Below, piece by piece: positions 13,801 through 25,082 of a stretch of 64,000 nt of DNA. How positions within the stretch are numbered: position 1 is the first letter of the stretch; every line of letters starts with the position of its first letter. Position numbers and translations under genes: made by a program. The stretch covers positions 13,963,501-14,027,500 of the forward strand of contig JAWUZG010000084.1 in assembly GCA_036785705.1 (NCBI GenBank), given 5' to 3'. This DNA comes from Acanthornis magna. Taxonomy: Eukaryota > Chordata > Aves > Passeriformes > Acanthizidae. The notes beneath the pieces are model-generated. The model was not told the origin of the DNA. It worked only from the letters and a program-made list of their open reading frames with translations, and did not search any database.

Positions 13801-16800
13801 CTGCCCAAAGCCAAGCAAAAGCTGCACAAGAATCACACTTTCAGAAACTCAAATGTGACCGCTGTAAAAGCAGTTTTCCTGCCTGGAGCTTTGAATGAGG
13901 CCTTCTATAACAGGAAAGAAATATTTTCTGCGAAGTGACCCAAAAGACTTCAGAAGCATTTAGGAGACTGCTTAAGTCAAAGTCAAAAGTGGAAAAAAAG
14001 CCTATAAAAGTGGAAGACAATGTGAACAATGCTGAGCTATTCATTCAAAAATGAAAGCTGCTTCTGAGAGAGAAGGGGAAATGCCCACCACAATAGCTTT
14101 GAAAAACACTGCCCAAAACCCTCAGGAAAAGAATAAAAAAGGGAAAACATACTTTCAGAAATCAAGAATGATAAAACACAGAAGAATTACAGCAATTGCA
14201 TGCTAGGAAATAGAGACTAAAAAGAAAATCACCGTGGTCAAGCCATTCATCCCAGATCCCGTAAGTCTGGTTTTTGCTCAGTTTAATCAGTATTGCATTT
14301 AGCAGAAAACTGGCACAGGGGTTTTGGCAGCTGCTGGCACTCGCACCATGCAGGGTTGGAGCCACTGATCCTCCCCACTCCAATGCTGCCACAGCTTCCA
14401 CCTGGATGTAGGACAAACCCAGCCACCACACCTGGGCTGCTGGCACCATGCCAGGGCAAAAACCAAGGAGCAAAGGATTGTCAATCCCTTAAATCCTCCT
14501 TGGTTTAGATGCAGCCTGCTAAATCCCTGGGGGTCTGCGCTTCTCCTTGGTGTGCCCCTCACCATGCAACATGGAGGTTTGGAAACCTGTGCGGCTGATG
14601 GCAGCACTAGCAGCACCATCAAAGGCTATGCATGTGCCCAGTCCTGCCCTCCTGAAGCCTTTCACAGTCTTATTTCCTCTCAAAGCACTCCAATGAGACC
14701 CCCTACACAGCTACCCTAGAAATTTTTTAAAAGAGATACATATTTCAGGAATGAGTTAATACACTTGGAAGCACTAGCCACCTCCTTCCACTGGCATCTT
14801 TCCAGCCTCCCAAAGCCTACCACCAGCCCTGCCACAGCAATTTTGCAGGGTTAGATAAAGGAAGAAATGGACAGCAAGCCACAATTCTAGAACCCTACCA
14901 GAAACCTTTGCCATTTCAGGTTGCCATTTTCACCTTTTTTCTCAGCCTCTAACATCCTCTCCAGTGCACTTGGAGACTGAAGTCAAACCACAGCTGCACA
15001 CTGACCAGCTGTGACTTAACTTTGCTCCTTTTCTACAGCTAAAAGGCCAGGAGTAATGCAAGACCACTCAGGTTTTATGGACTGCGCCATCCACAGCATC
15101 CTGGATCCCAGCAAAGGGTCCAAGCAAGAGGCTTCAGTTTCATAAATCACTGGCACAACAAAGCAATGTTTTCCAGCAAAGCTATTGTTCTCCTCCCCTT
15201 TGCCACAATATCTCAAAGACCTAAAAACATTTATTACTTATCAATCCAGCAATTCTGAGAGCTACTTAGGAGGAAAAAACACCCCAACCCTTATCAGATG
15301 AGAGACCAGCAGGACTCCAAAGCAGAGCACTGGCACTTGTCTGGAAAAAGAGGAACCACTCAGTCTCAAGCAAGGAGCAAAACATAGCTGAAACCACCCT
15401 TAATGAAAGCTGTTCTCTGAAAAACTACAAGGAAACTCAGCCAAAAAGAAAAAGCAACACAACCCCTTGTGAATCCATAAAACATGAGATAGCCCACTGC
15501 ATTCCCATCTTAGAGAGAAGCAGGAGAATATCCTTACTGCTTAGTTTCTTTCTAATTCTGGCATATGGTTTTTTTTTGCAAGCCTGGGTTTCACCTGAGG
15601 GTAATGCAAAAAGGAACGTAAAAAATCCCAGTATGAATGACAACTGAAGAGCAGCCATCTGTGTGGGCATCTCTCTTTCCAAACAAAACTTGGAGTGAAA
15701 AGGGTTTTCCAGTAAGCCAGCCAAGAAAAGGAAAACTTCATCAAGAATCACAGTGGGATCTGCCTGGAGCGTATGCTGCATGCAAGTACAAGGGCTAAAA
15801 CCATTGCCCCTGCCCACTTCCAGCGGTCCTCCCAGATGTCCATGTATCCACTGTTCCTTATCTTCCCTTTTAAAAAGTGCAGCGAAAGCTGCTGGGCCTC
15901 CCCAATGCACGGCAAGTAATTACAGAGCAAAGCAGAGCAGAAGCACCTCTGGGGATAAGCAGCAGTTCAGGCAGTCACCAAACGCTGACCTTCCATGAGC
16001 ACTGCATGAGGTCTCTGCTTGCAAAACCAAGCTAAGGGACACTGGCACTGGCACAGTTGTGCTGGGAGGGCTGGACAAGCATGAATTATGGAATGCCCAC
16101 AGAGTTACTCACCTGCACTAAACAAGGGTTTTCAAAACAGCAATCTGAAGTCAGCTCTGTTCCTCACTGCAGGTAACCCAGAGACTACCGGAATTCCCAC
16201 TGCTGCATCCTCCCATGCAGATGTGGGTTCCAGCATTCAGCCACAGATGTGTCAGCTCCTCACCTGCCCCAGTACCTGGGGCTGGAGGCTGCCAGCCAAG
16301 TGCAGCTCTGAGCCTACTCAAAACCCAGCACATTTGCAAGGCACAGGGTCAAGTTAGAGCAGATGGAATGTTGAATTAGACTGCTCAGCCTCCATCCAGC
16401 TCCTTCCAGAGCAGCTCCTCTTACACCACTGGAGACAGGGTATTGATTCAGACATTAGCAGTTTACATGCACCTTTGGGCCAACCCAGTACAGCTATTTT
16501 CACAGCGCCTTTGCCAGCAGATTACAACATATGCCCACATACTTTAAGCATAGTTCAACTCTATCAGCAAAAATTCACTGATAGAAAAAACATTTTCCTA
16601 TCAGAGTACTCAAAACTTGAGGTGGACATCTCCTCCTCCATGCACTCACTCGTCTGGAACAAAACCCTCCTTGCTTTAACCTTAGGGTCAGAAGAAAAGC
16701 TGACCCAGGGATGCCCTGAGATTCCTGCTCATTTTGTAGCAAGCCACTCTTAAGAGGAAATTGAGCTGAATATTGACATGCTTAAGGCCATTTAAAGCAG

Positions 16801-17526
16801 AGACTGGCTTTCCTAACATATCAGTGTTCTTCCAGCTTCAGAGGGCAAGAGACAGAGAGGAAGAGAAATGCTTTTGGGGAGAATGCACTAATAAGATAGG
16901 AGTTCCCCTGAAATAATTAGCAATGTAAGGAAAAACCACAAAACCCAACCACCCACAAACCTTCCCTAAGGAAACGTTTCAAACTTATGAAGACTCTACA
17001 TCCACAGACTGTCAGGTTTATGGCAAGCATGGGGCCAACTGCTGCAGAAACTCCGGGGCACACAAGATCATCTGCATCCCACATGGGCAGGGGATTTGCA
17101 AATAGGTTTGCAACTACGAAGTCCCCAAGGAACTAGGGAAAATTGAGCAGCTAAAACAATCCTGATTTGCCAGCTAATACAGATGATTTTTAACAGAAAG
17201 ATAATAACAGGTCTTGGGAAAACAGAAGCCCCCTCCCCCACAAAGAGAAGAGTGTAATTTCAGTACTTATTTTTTCCTAGTCTTCTCAGGAAGCTTGACA
17301 GGAAATGGTAGTGACTTCCCCCAGTGCACAAATTCTTTTATCAGGTTAAATTATATTAATTCCTTCAGGGAGACTGCTGCTCCAGGCAGTTGATGAGTGC
17401 TCCTACCTTAATTCTCATGATGCTTCTACCCCAATGATTGAAACAGCACTTAAAATTTTGTTTCACCCCAAATTCTTTCACAAAGATACAGGCCTGTTAC
17501 CTGCAGACAACATATACCCACTTGGA
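10839..17526. other. Non-coding stretch, no gene recognised
   Basis: Only short random open frames are present. A small (GAAA)n-like run occurs near 12128-12148. One good minus-strand donor consensus (read as 'ctcac|ctgca' on + near 16109) has no matching pyrimidine-rich acceptor with coding content behind it. Intronic or intergenic sequence is the best reading. Confidence 0.5.
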
Positions 17527-18131
17527 CCTCAGATGTTTCCACCACTCTTTTTACAGAGTCATCTTTGTTACCATTAGCTGGTAGTGCTGCAAGCACCAGA
17601 CATCTGAGGATGACACGAGAGAGTGGATGACTGTGTTCAAAGTCTTTGATTCTTACTCCTCTGAAAAAATGAGTTGATTCCACATGTGGTCATGTAAATT
17701 ATTTGTTTCCTGCTGCAGGTAAATTCCTGCAGTTTGTTTTCTCTTTCTTTCTCTTCCTAAATACACCTAAATTCCTAGTGTTACTTCCTCTCTTTTTTCT
17801 GGTTCCCAAACATTCAGAAGAAATTGGAACTGAAGACTCTCTCCTTGTTTTCTTAATGGAACCATGACAAAGCTTCTGTGCAATTGTCTGCTTTGGGGAG
17901 GAAGAGAAAAAAGATAAAACAAACTGCAGGAGTTAACCTGCAGCAGGAAACAAATAATTTACATGCTCACATGTGGAATCAGCTCTCATTTTTTCAGAGG
18001 AGTAAGTATCAAACGCTTTGAACACAGTCATCCACTCTCTGGTGGCATTCTCAGATGTCTGGTGCTTGCAGCACTACCAGCTAATGGTAACAAAGATGAC
18101 TCTGTAAAAGGAGTGGTGGAGACACCTGAGG
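17527..18131. repeat. Long inverted repeat (foldback), arms about 232 bp, loop about 140 bp
   Basis: The left arm (17527-17758) and right arm (17899-18131) are reverse complements at about 90% identity, with only a few single-base and very short indel differences. Both start outward at 'cctcag' and end inward at 'ctcttcct'. The intervening 140 bp is not symmetrical. Both arms contain an open stretch reading LRCLVLAALPANGNKDDSV outward, which shows the arms are copies of one another rather than chance complementarity. It could be a foldback or MITE-like DNA transposon, or an old local inverted duplication. No family was recognised and no target-site duplication was established. Confidence 0.85.
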
Positions 18132-21100
18132 AGATGCAAGACCAAGAAGAAAATATCCCTGCACCCCTGAAAGGTTGCTGCTTCTGTGAGAAAACAGTGC
18201 AAGACCCAGAATGGTTAGAAGCAGTTGGTGAAAGCAATGAGGCGTGTGAAGGCAGTTTGTCCCTGGAGGAGCAGCTGGGGAAGAGAGGAGGAGACAGCTG
18301 CAGCATTGCCCCAGGACATCCCATGTGCCACCCTATTAACTTCAGGGTATCTGACAAGGGTACTCAAACATGGGCATGATACATCCTGTATCATCAAAAA
18401 ACTCAACCCTTGGTGAGCCTCCAGTGGCCCCAAACATGGGTGCAACAGGATGGTGCAATGCACGGGCAGACAGAACTTTTCCTGTGGATGATGTGGTTAA
18501 GGTGATTTTGCTAATTCACTGCTCAGGGTCAAGCCAAAAGGCTGGCTCATTGACCCCCTGCCCCGAGCAGCACTTTCCACACACTGTTGGTTAACCTCTG
18601 TGGCAGCCGTCACAAGGAAAAGCAAGAGCAACCCACACCGAGTTATCCACTGCAGCAACACAACACCACTCTCAACTTGCATTACCCAACCCTTATGCTC
18701 TCACAACAGTGTCCTAAGCTATTTTTCAAGTCAGCATTTAGCTTTCTTGCTAGTTAATATAACATTTCCTCTCCCTTCCCCCAGTCTGAGGATTTGGCAA
18801 AATTGCTTCTTCTGCAAATCCTGCTTCAAATGCTGAACTTTTGCCAGTTAGACAGGGAAAGTCTTGACTAAAAATAAACCACGTTTCAGAAAATAGATCT
18901 CCTTCCAGTACAATGAAGTAGTGGATAATACATGCAAGCAGATCTGCCAGGAGAATACAGCCTCCAGATTTGCATAAGAATCTCATCAGGCTCAACAGAC
19001 AGCTGCAACTCCTTTGACTTACCTATCTTAAAAAAACAATGAGAGGGAGGGGAAGGAGAGAGGTAGGGTTGAAGGTGCTGAGATAAATCAACTTTCCACC
19101 TGTGGTGGCAGGAAGTGCCACCACCACCACTTGCCTGCATTCCCAGCGAACCAAGCTGGTCATAACCCATACAGGAGGGAGAGGATGGCACAGCATTGTC
19201 ACACATGGTCACTACAGAAGGCTAAAGTTTGTTAAGGGAAATTTGCTGCAATTCAGGCATGAGAAGAGAATGACCTGGGATTTTGCCACCTGAGTCACCA
19301 GGAATCTGGGACACTGATTCAGTGCTGGCTTCCCTGACTCAGACACACCTGCAACAGCTTGCTAGCAAATGGAAGCAGTCCTACCTTTGTTGTTCCCCTT
19401 CTTATTGCGATTCCCCCTTTAAGAGACCTTTTACACTAGAAAATTAATTGAAGAAAAGGAAGCATATGGAGAAGACTGACATGGGAAGCACAGGCAGTGC
19501 TCTACTAACCAGTCCTGCTTTCAGCTCCAAAGTGGAGGGCACGTCTGCTTGCACGCTGTGATAAACCCCGGGAAATATAGGAGAATTAGGTGGAAACAGC
19601 TCCACCCTGACTCCTACACCTCCAGCACATCTGCGGCTCCTCCCAGACGGTCCCAGATGAACCAGGTTTTCAAGAAAGATCTCTTTCCATAATGAATCCA
19701 TTTCACTTTTTTAGGGATCAAGAAAGCTTTATGCAGCAAGTTATGGTTATATCCTTATACAATCAAATGGGCCATTCAGACAAGCTAAATGCAAGGCAAT
19801 GGTATTTTGATGAGATCTATCAGGGATAGATGTTTGCAAAAGGACCTTCTTTTGCTCTGTAAGCTCCTAGGGCAAGCTGAAGGTTCGAGCTCAGCATGCC
19901 AGGCCAATCCCTCCTTGTTCATTAACACTCCCCCAGCAGGATCATCCACCCGCTTTTCAGACTTCCCCCGAGCAACCACAGATGGCAAAATATTCCACTC
20001 CAATTCCAGTGGTTGTACACACACGCACCTCTGATCATCTGGGAACACAATTCCAGATAATACAATAGTAGACTGCAACCAAGCCCTGTATTTTCCCCTC
20101 CTCAAAGTAATGCAGAAATTGAAATCAAGGTGCAAGCAGACCTGCTGGTAGTACAGCGAGAGGCATCACTGAAAGCATGTTTGGCACCTCAGGGACTTCA
20201 ACCAATTCAGGCAATGCACTTAGAATGTCAAACAGTTGCAAAGAGCGCAGACTAGATTTTTCATTTGAGCACTGATGCCTTAAAGCAATAACAAACCAAA
20301 TAACTCAGGCAAAAGGATGCACAGGGTAGCGCAGGGGAAGCACTATTGCACTGCTCCTGAGAGCAATCAGTGGCAGACCAGAGCAGTAATTATCCAGGGA
20401 GGAATAAGCTGCTACAGGCTGTTCTTGCCATACATTAAGAAAACAACAGCAGATTTGTTCGTGGTTGGATACCAACACGCACACAGCTCCCTCCCACCCC
20501 ACTCGGGACGGCAGGCAGGCGCACGCTACGGGGGAGCTGCCAAAGGCCAGCTGAGCAGGAGGGCGCAGCAGCCGCCTGCGCAGCCGCGAGCCCAGCCGGG
20601 ATTCCCCAGCCGGTACTCCGGGAAGCAAAAGGCAGTGCCTGTGCTAGCAAGGAGCATGGCCTCCCAGGAGCCGCTCTGCAGCGACGCTGTTTTCCACTGC
20701 TCTCCTCGGAGGGCTGTCAGCAAGGCTAAATGCTAACCTTATCTTCTGCCTGGGTGTTTTCACAAAACCTCTGGATGGAAAAAATAACTACTCACTCCAG
20801 AGCAGTCTGCACCACAGGATCCATTCTATAACTGTCAGGCAAATCCTGCACACATTTCATCCTTGGCCACATACAGCCCTTCTTCCTCTCATCAGCAGCA
20901 TGACAAACATACCTGTTCAGAGCATCACCTTCTCCTATAGCACTGACAAGGAGCCAGAACACGATTCCCATCAGTATACAGGAACTGGCAAATCCTGTAA
21001 GTGTTGGAAAGAATAGTAATTAGTGACATTAATAAGAGCTGGCAGGTGAGAGGGAAGGATGCCAATACAAAACAATCTCACAAGTATCAGGAGGGTGTAA

Positions 21101-22856
21101 GTTCCCTGCCCTGAACACACTCCTGTCTAGCACAGCAGAGGTATATGGCATGAGGCTGTCAGCACACCTCTCCAAAATCACAGAAGGAAGCCAAAGTAAA
21201 AGGCAAGATGATGAGTCCCAAAGCAAGGCTGTTCATACAGTAAAGGCTCCTCAACAGCCAGTGCACTGAAGACCACATCTAAGTGCAGGGGCAGAAAAGA
21301 GGCTGGTAAATGGGATGGAAGGGGTCACCTGCACAACACCCCTTCTGCTCTCCCTGAGATGCTGCTGAAGATCTGCTCCACAGCACCTGTGCAATTTCTT
21401 CTAGTTTGCAGAGGAGGCTCCACATGATGTCAGAGCCAGGCTGCTTCCATTTTTTCATCATCATCATTATTATGGATTCATCATTATAGTTTCATAATAC
21501 AAATGGCTTTATATTTCCCACTGATTGCTATATAAAGCTTTTGTACCTTAGTCACACAAAACACATTTAGCCAGCACTGAGCAAGAGCTGTGACAGAAGT
21601 CGCCTCTGCGGGCTGCAAAAACACCTCTCTTCAGGCATTTGAAGTGCCTGCTGCATGCCAAAGAAAAGGTAGCAGAAATGTTTTACAGAAACATAACACA
21701 GAAAGGATCTGGAAGCTGAGGGAGGTAAGGAAACAGGGTGAGATAACTTCTCTAGTCAAAACACCAAACCAGCAAGAGGAAGGTACAGAATCAGCCTGAC
21801 AGCGTCTCATGTACTTCCTGCCAACTGGACCTCATTATGTACTGTGAGCAAACTTACTCATGCAGCACATTGGTTTACCTTGGACTGAGAGAAAGGGACT
21901 TGCTTGCTTTGCCCGGTCTCTGCAGGTGATTCAGAGACCTCAGTCATTGCCAGCCAGTATTGAAAGAACTGAGAAGAAGTGTAATCCATTCGTGGTTCCA
22001 CCCACTCATTTCCCCCTTTCTCCTTTCCCATTATGGAAGGGCTGAAGGCATTTCTAAGGATAAAAACAATGCTGAAGGCCACAAGATCACAACACAGACC
22101 TTGGACTCCAGCCTCAATCACAAATTTTCCATCACCCTATTGCTCTACATTGGCCAAAACAAGAGTTATTTACTCCTGTTATGTTCCTCCAGGAGGGTCT
22201 TCTACTGTTCTTTTGAAATCAGTAAATGAGCACTGTTCAGCAGTTCTACAAGGACAGAAATAACACGACAAATCCAACCTGGCCAATAATCTTCAGCTAC
22301 AGCTTATATATAAAGGTGGGGAAAACAAGGAAATTCATACCTTAACTTCATATGTCTTTAATCTGAAGGGGGGCTGCTTTCGTTTGTAGGACTTCATCTG
22401 CACTGGTATTGACCCATGCCTGCACCAGGGCTCAGCACATGGGGAGTATCAACACAGCTGCTATGCAGGCCACCTTTTCTCCCTTCCTCCTCCAGTTCCT
22501 TTTTCCTTTAACAACTTTCTCAATGCAATTCCTACTCTTAGACAATGCTGCAGAAACATCACTGGCAAAGTTCAAAGTCCTTGCTTCCCAGTACTGCCAA
22601 GCAAGGCAAAAAGAGATGCCTGAAGCTTCCATAAGTGCTGCTGGACTTAATCAAAGCCACATGAAGGTGGCCTGGCCGGCTTTCCCAAAGCAACTGCAGC
22701 TCTCAGACAAAGTATTCCCGCAGCAGATGAATATACTGGAAACACAGCTGAGTGCAAGGGAATCAGACTGCCCAGCCTGCCCCTTGGTTCCCAAACTTCC
22801 TTCTTGCAGGGCCCAGCAGAGTCACTCGTCCCAGGGCCACTCCTCCCCAAGACATA
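18132..22856. other. Non-coding stretch with a weak GC-richer patch
   Basis: No convincing exon apart from the weak candidate at 22341-22397. The segment near 20500-20620 is GC-richer with several CpGs ('gcagccgcctgcgcagccg'), but it is short and has no coding start or splice structure that I can support. Confidence 0.45.
22341..22397 (-). CDS. Weak candidate internal exon, unidentified
   Basis: Read on the minus strand, a GCAG acceptor is followed by 57 nt encoding MKSYKRKQPPFRLKTYEVK, and then a GTATG donor. Length is a multiple of three and the residue composition is plausible for protein. Against it, the tract before the acceptor is poor in pyrimidines, the exon is short, and I do not recognise the protein. 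It would fit a minus-strand gene starting at the 32.7-kb CpG island, but that link is inference. Confidence 0.2.
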
Positions 22857-23317
22857 ATGGGTTGAAGCCTCATCTATGTTTCCACGTAAAAAGAGTGGTA
22901 AGGATTGCCAAGTGTGTTAATATTTCTGGGAGGCTACATGTTGATAGAGTTACATGGAAGGAAACTGCAGCAGAAGTAGGATGTGTTCTACCAGGGGCTA
23001 CACAGCTGCCCTTCAGCAAGCCATGCCCACTCCCATGTGCTCATCAGCTTAACTGATCCAAAACTACCCTCTGTTGCCAAAACAGACAGTCCTGCCTTTT
23101 CCCTCCTCCCCCTCTACACATCCAAGTTATCTCTACACTTGAGGTAGCAACCATTATTTGCTTGATCCAAGTGGAAGCCATCCCAGAAAGAAGAAAATAC
23201 AGGAGAAGGATTTCTGGCAGGAGAACAGCCTGAGATCAGCTAAAGCTGATGAGAAGCATGACCTCAGAAAGATGGCACAGTGATACATCTGGAAACATAG
23301 ATGAGGCTTCAACCCAT
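22857..23317. repeat. Pair of 28-bp inverted repeats 405 bp apart
   Basis: The 28-bp sequence at 22857-22884, beginning 'atgggttgaagcctcatc', recurs as its exact reverse complement at 23290-23317. The 405 bp between them show no symmetry. The arrangement resembles terminal inverted repeats of a short non-autonomous DNA transposon of about 460 bp, but I could not identify a family or a target-site duplication. Confidence 0.7.
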
Positions 23318-24489
23318 CATATCTTTGTCTTTGCACAGGGGTAAGTCACGTAAAATCAATTTAACAGCTCCATTCACTGCTGAGCATGCTCAGTCACTCA
23401 CTTTTCTAAAGACCCATCCAAAACATCCTGGTGATTTGCTCTTTGAGGTCTCCAGATGAGGCTGATGCACCCAAAGAGCAACACACCACAGCTATGCAAG
23501 CCTTGCAGCTTACCAAGAACAGTGGTAAAACAAAATTCCTCCAAGAGCTTTGGGGATATATTTGGGGGGGGATGGGGGGGAAGGGTGTGTTGTGTTTTGT
23601 CATAGCTGAAGGGAGTTCTCAAATGGTTTCCAGGAGCAGAGGAGCAAGGACAAGCATATGCAAAGGATCTAGCAAAAGCTCTTAAGCAAAGCAGACGGCA
23701 GGAAGCTGAAAATAAATACACAAAGCCCTTTGCAGCACCAAAGTTCAAATCCATCTGGGTATTTCTAAGGCTGTCACGGCAACCCACAGAGGGGATTTTC
23801 CAATTCCTTGCAGAAAAACTGTGGAAAATAATGATGGAAAAGTAGAAGCACAGGCTCAAACTCTAAGCCAGATGTTCATCTTGACATGTGACCACCTTAA
23901 ACAGCACCAGAGGTGCGGAGGGAAGAGCACAACACAGCCCTGCATGGTCCCCACAGGCTGGCTTGTCCCCAGCACCGGGAAGCCTGAGCCTCCTCCACCC
24001 CCATCCTGCTTCTCATCTGGCACAGGTGTGGATGGAGGGGTTGCAGCAGACAGAGCTCAGGGTATGAGAGGGACTACCAGTACAAGCCTTTAGATCCCAG
24101 CCAGTCATCTCACTTCCAAAACCAGCAAGAGGCACAGTCCCCACCTAAAAAGTACATGCCACAAAGATGCACTGAGTGGAGGGAGCCAATCCATCAGCTT
24201 GCCCAGAGATCCCATCCAAGCACCGCAGCAGCAGTCTGAAGGAGCTCCCCACCACTAGCTCCTTACAGAGAAGAAGGAGGCAGAGCTAATCCTGCCTTGT
24301 TTTTCTGAGTTACACAGCATTAGTCACACAGGCTCCTGCCCCAGGGCCCCCAGGCAAGCCTTGCCTTCCATGGCTGCTGCGTGCTCCCACTGAAACCACC
24401 AACTCCGCCAGCTCTCAACACGAACAGACAAGCACATTCGAGCACAAACTCACATTCGATCCACCTTTAAACACCTTTCACAAAAACAT
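23318..24489. other. Non-coding stretch
   Basis: Contains a G-run block near 23565-23580 ('tttggggggggatggggggg') that could form a G-quadruplex. No gene, RNA or repeat family was recognised. Confidence 0.45.
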
Positions 24490-25082
24490 CCTGCTGCTGG
24501 GAGGTGGCATGCAGGCAACTGCAAGGTTCCCAGCATGAACACTGGCCATGTGATGTGATAACTCTTGTGTCCTGCCTCACATTGGCTCTGTGGTTACACT
24601 AAGCTGCTGTGTTGTATGTAACATGCAGTAACATGCATGTTACCCACTTAACACAACTCTTTTTCCCCCCACCAGAAAAAGCACAAAGTTAATCCAATTG
24701 AGTTTCCATGGCATTAAAATCAATTAACCAGCTACACATCTCCAACTGACCTGTTTCCCAGTTTTCATGATAACTGTTACCATGCAGACCACATGCACAC
24801 CTCCAAAATATCCCAAAGCACCCTTAAGAAAATCCTGGACTTCATAATAAAGCTCAATCTTTCACCTCTGCAGAAATTCATCTTAGTTTAAAAAAAAAAA
24901 ATAAACAAACCACAAGGGATCAATTCAGGTCAATTTTTACTGAGAAGAGCTTCAGAAGTCAGCTGCAGCTTGGTGTAACCACAGAGCTGATGTGAAGCAG
25001 GACACAAGAGTCATCACATCACACAGCCAGTGCTCATGCCGGGAACCTTCCAGTTGCCTGCATGCCACCTCCCAGCAGCAGG
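24490..25082. repeat. Inverted repeat (foldback), arms 118 bp, loop 357 bp
   Basis: The left arm 24490-24607 and right arm 24965-25082 are reverse complements of equal length without gaps. I count 10 mismatches, about 91% identity. Arms begin outward with 'cctgctgctgggaggtggc' and end inward at 'aagctgc'. The 357-bp centre is asymmetrical and holds an A-run at about 24890-24901. Total length, about 593 bp, is close to the foldback at 17.5 kb, although the sequences are unrelated. The family is unknown. Confidence 0.85.

Noticed and set aside
17963..18379. 138-codon frame matching a 77-codon frame on the opposite strand at 17450-17683
   Set aside because: The similarity comes from the inverted repeat, not from two related genes. 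No domain was recognised.
22409..23056. 215-codon + strand frame
   Set aside because: No splice, start or domain support. It crosses one arm of an inverted repeat and its composition is not protein-like.
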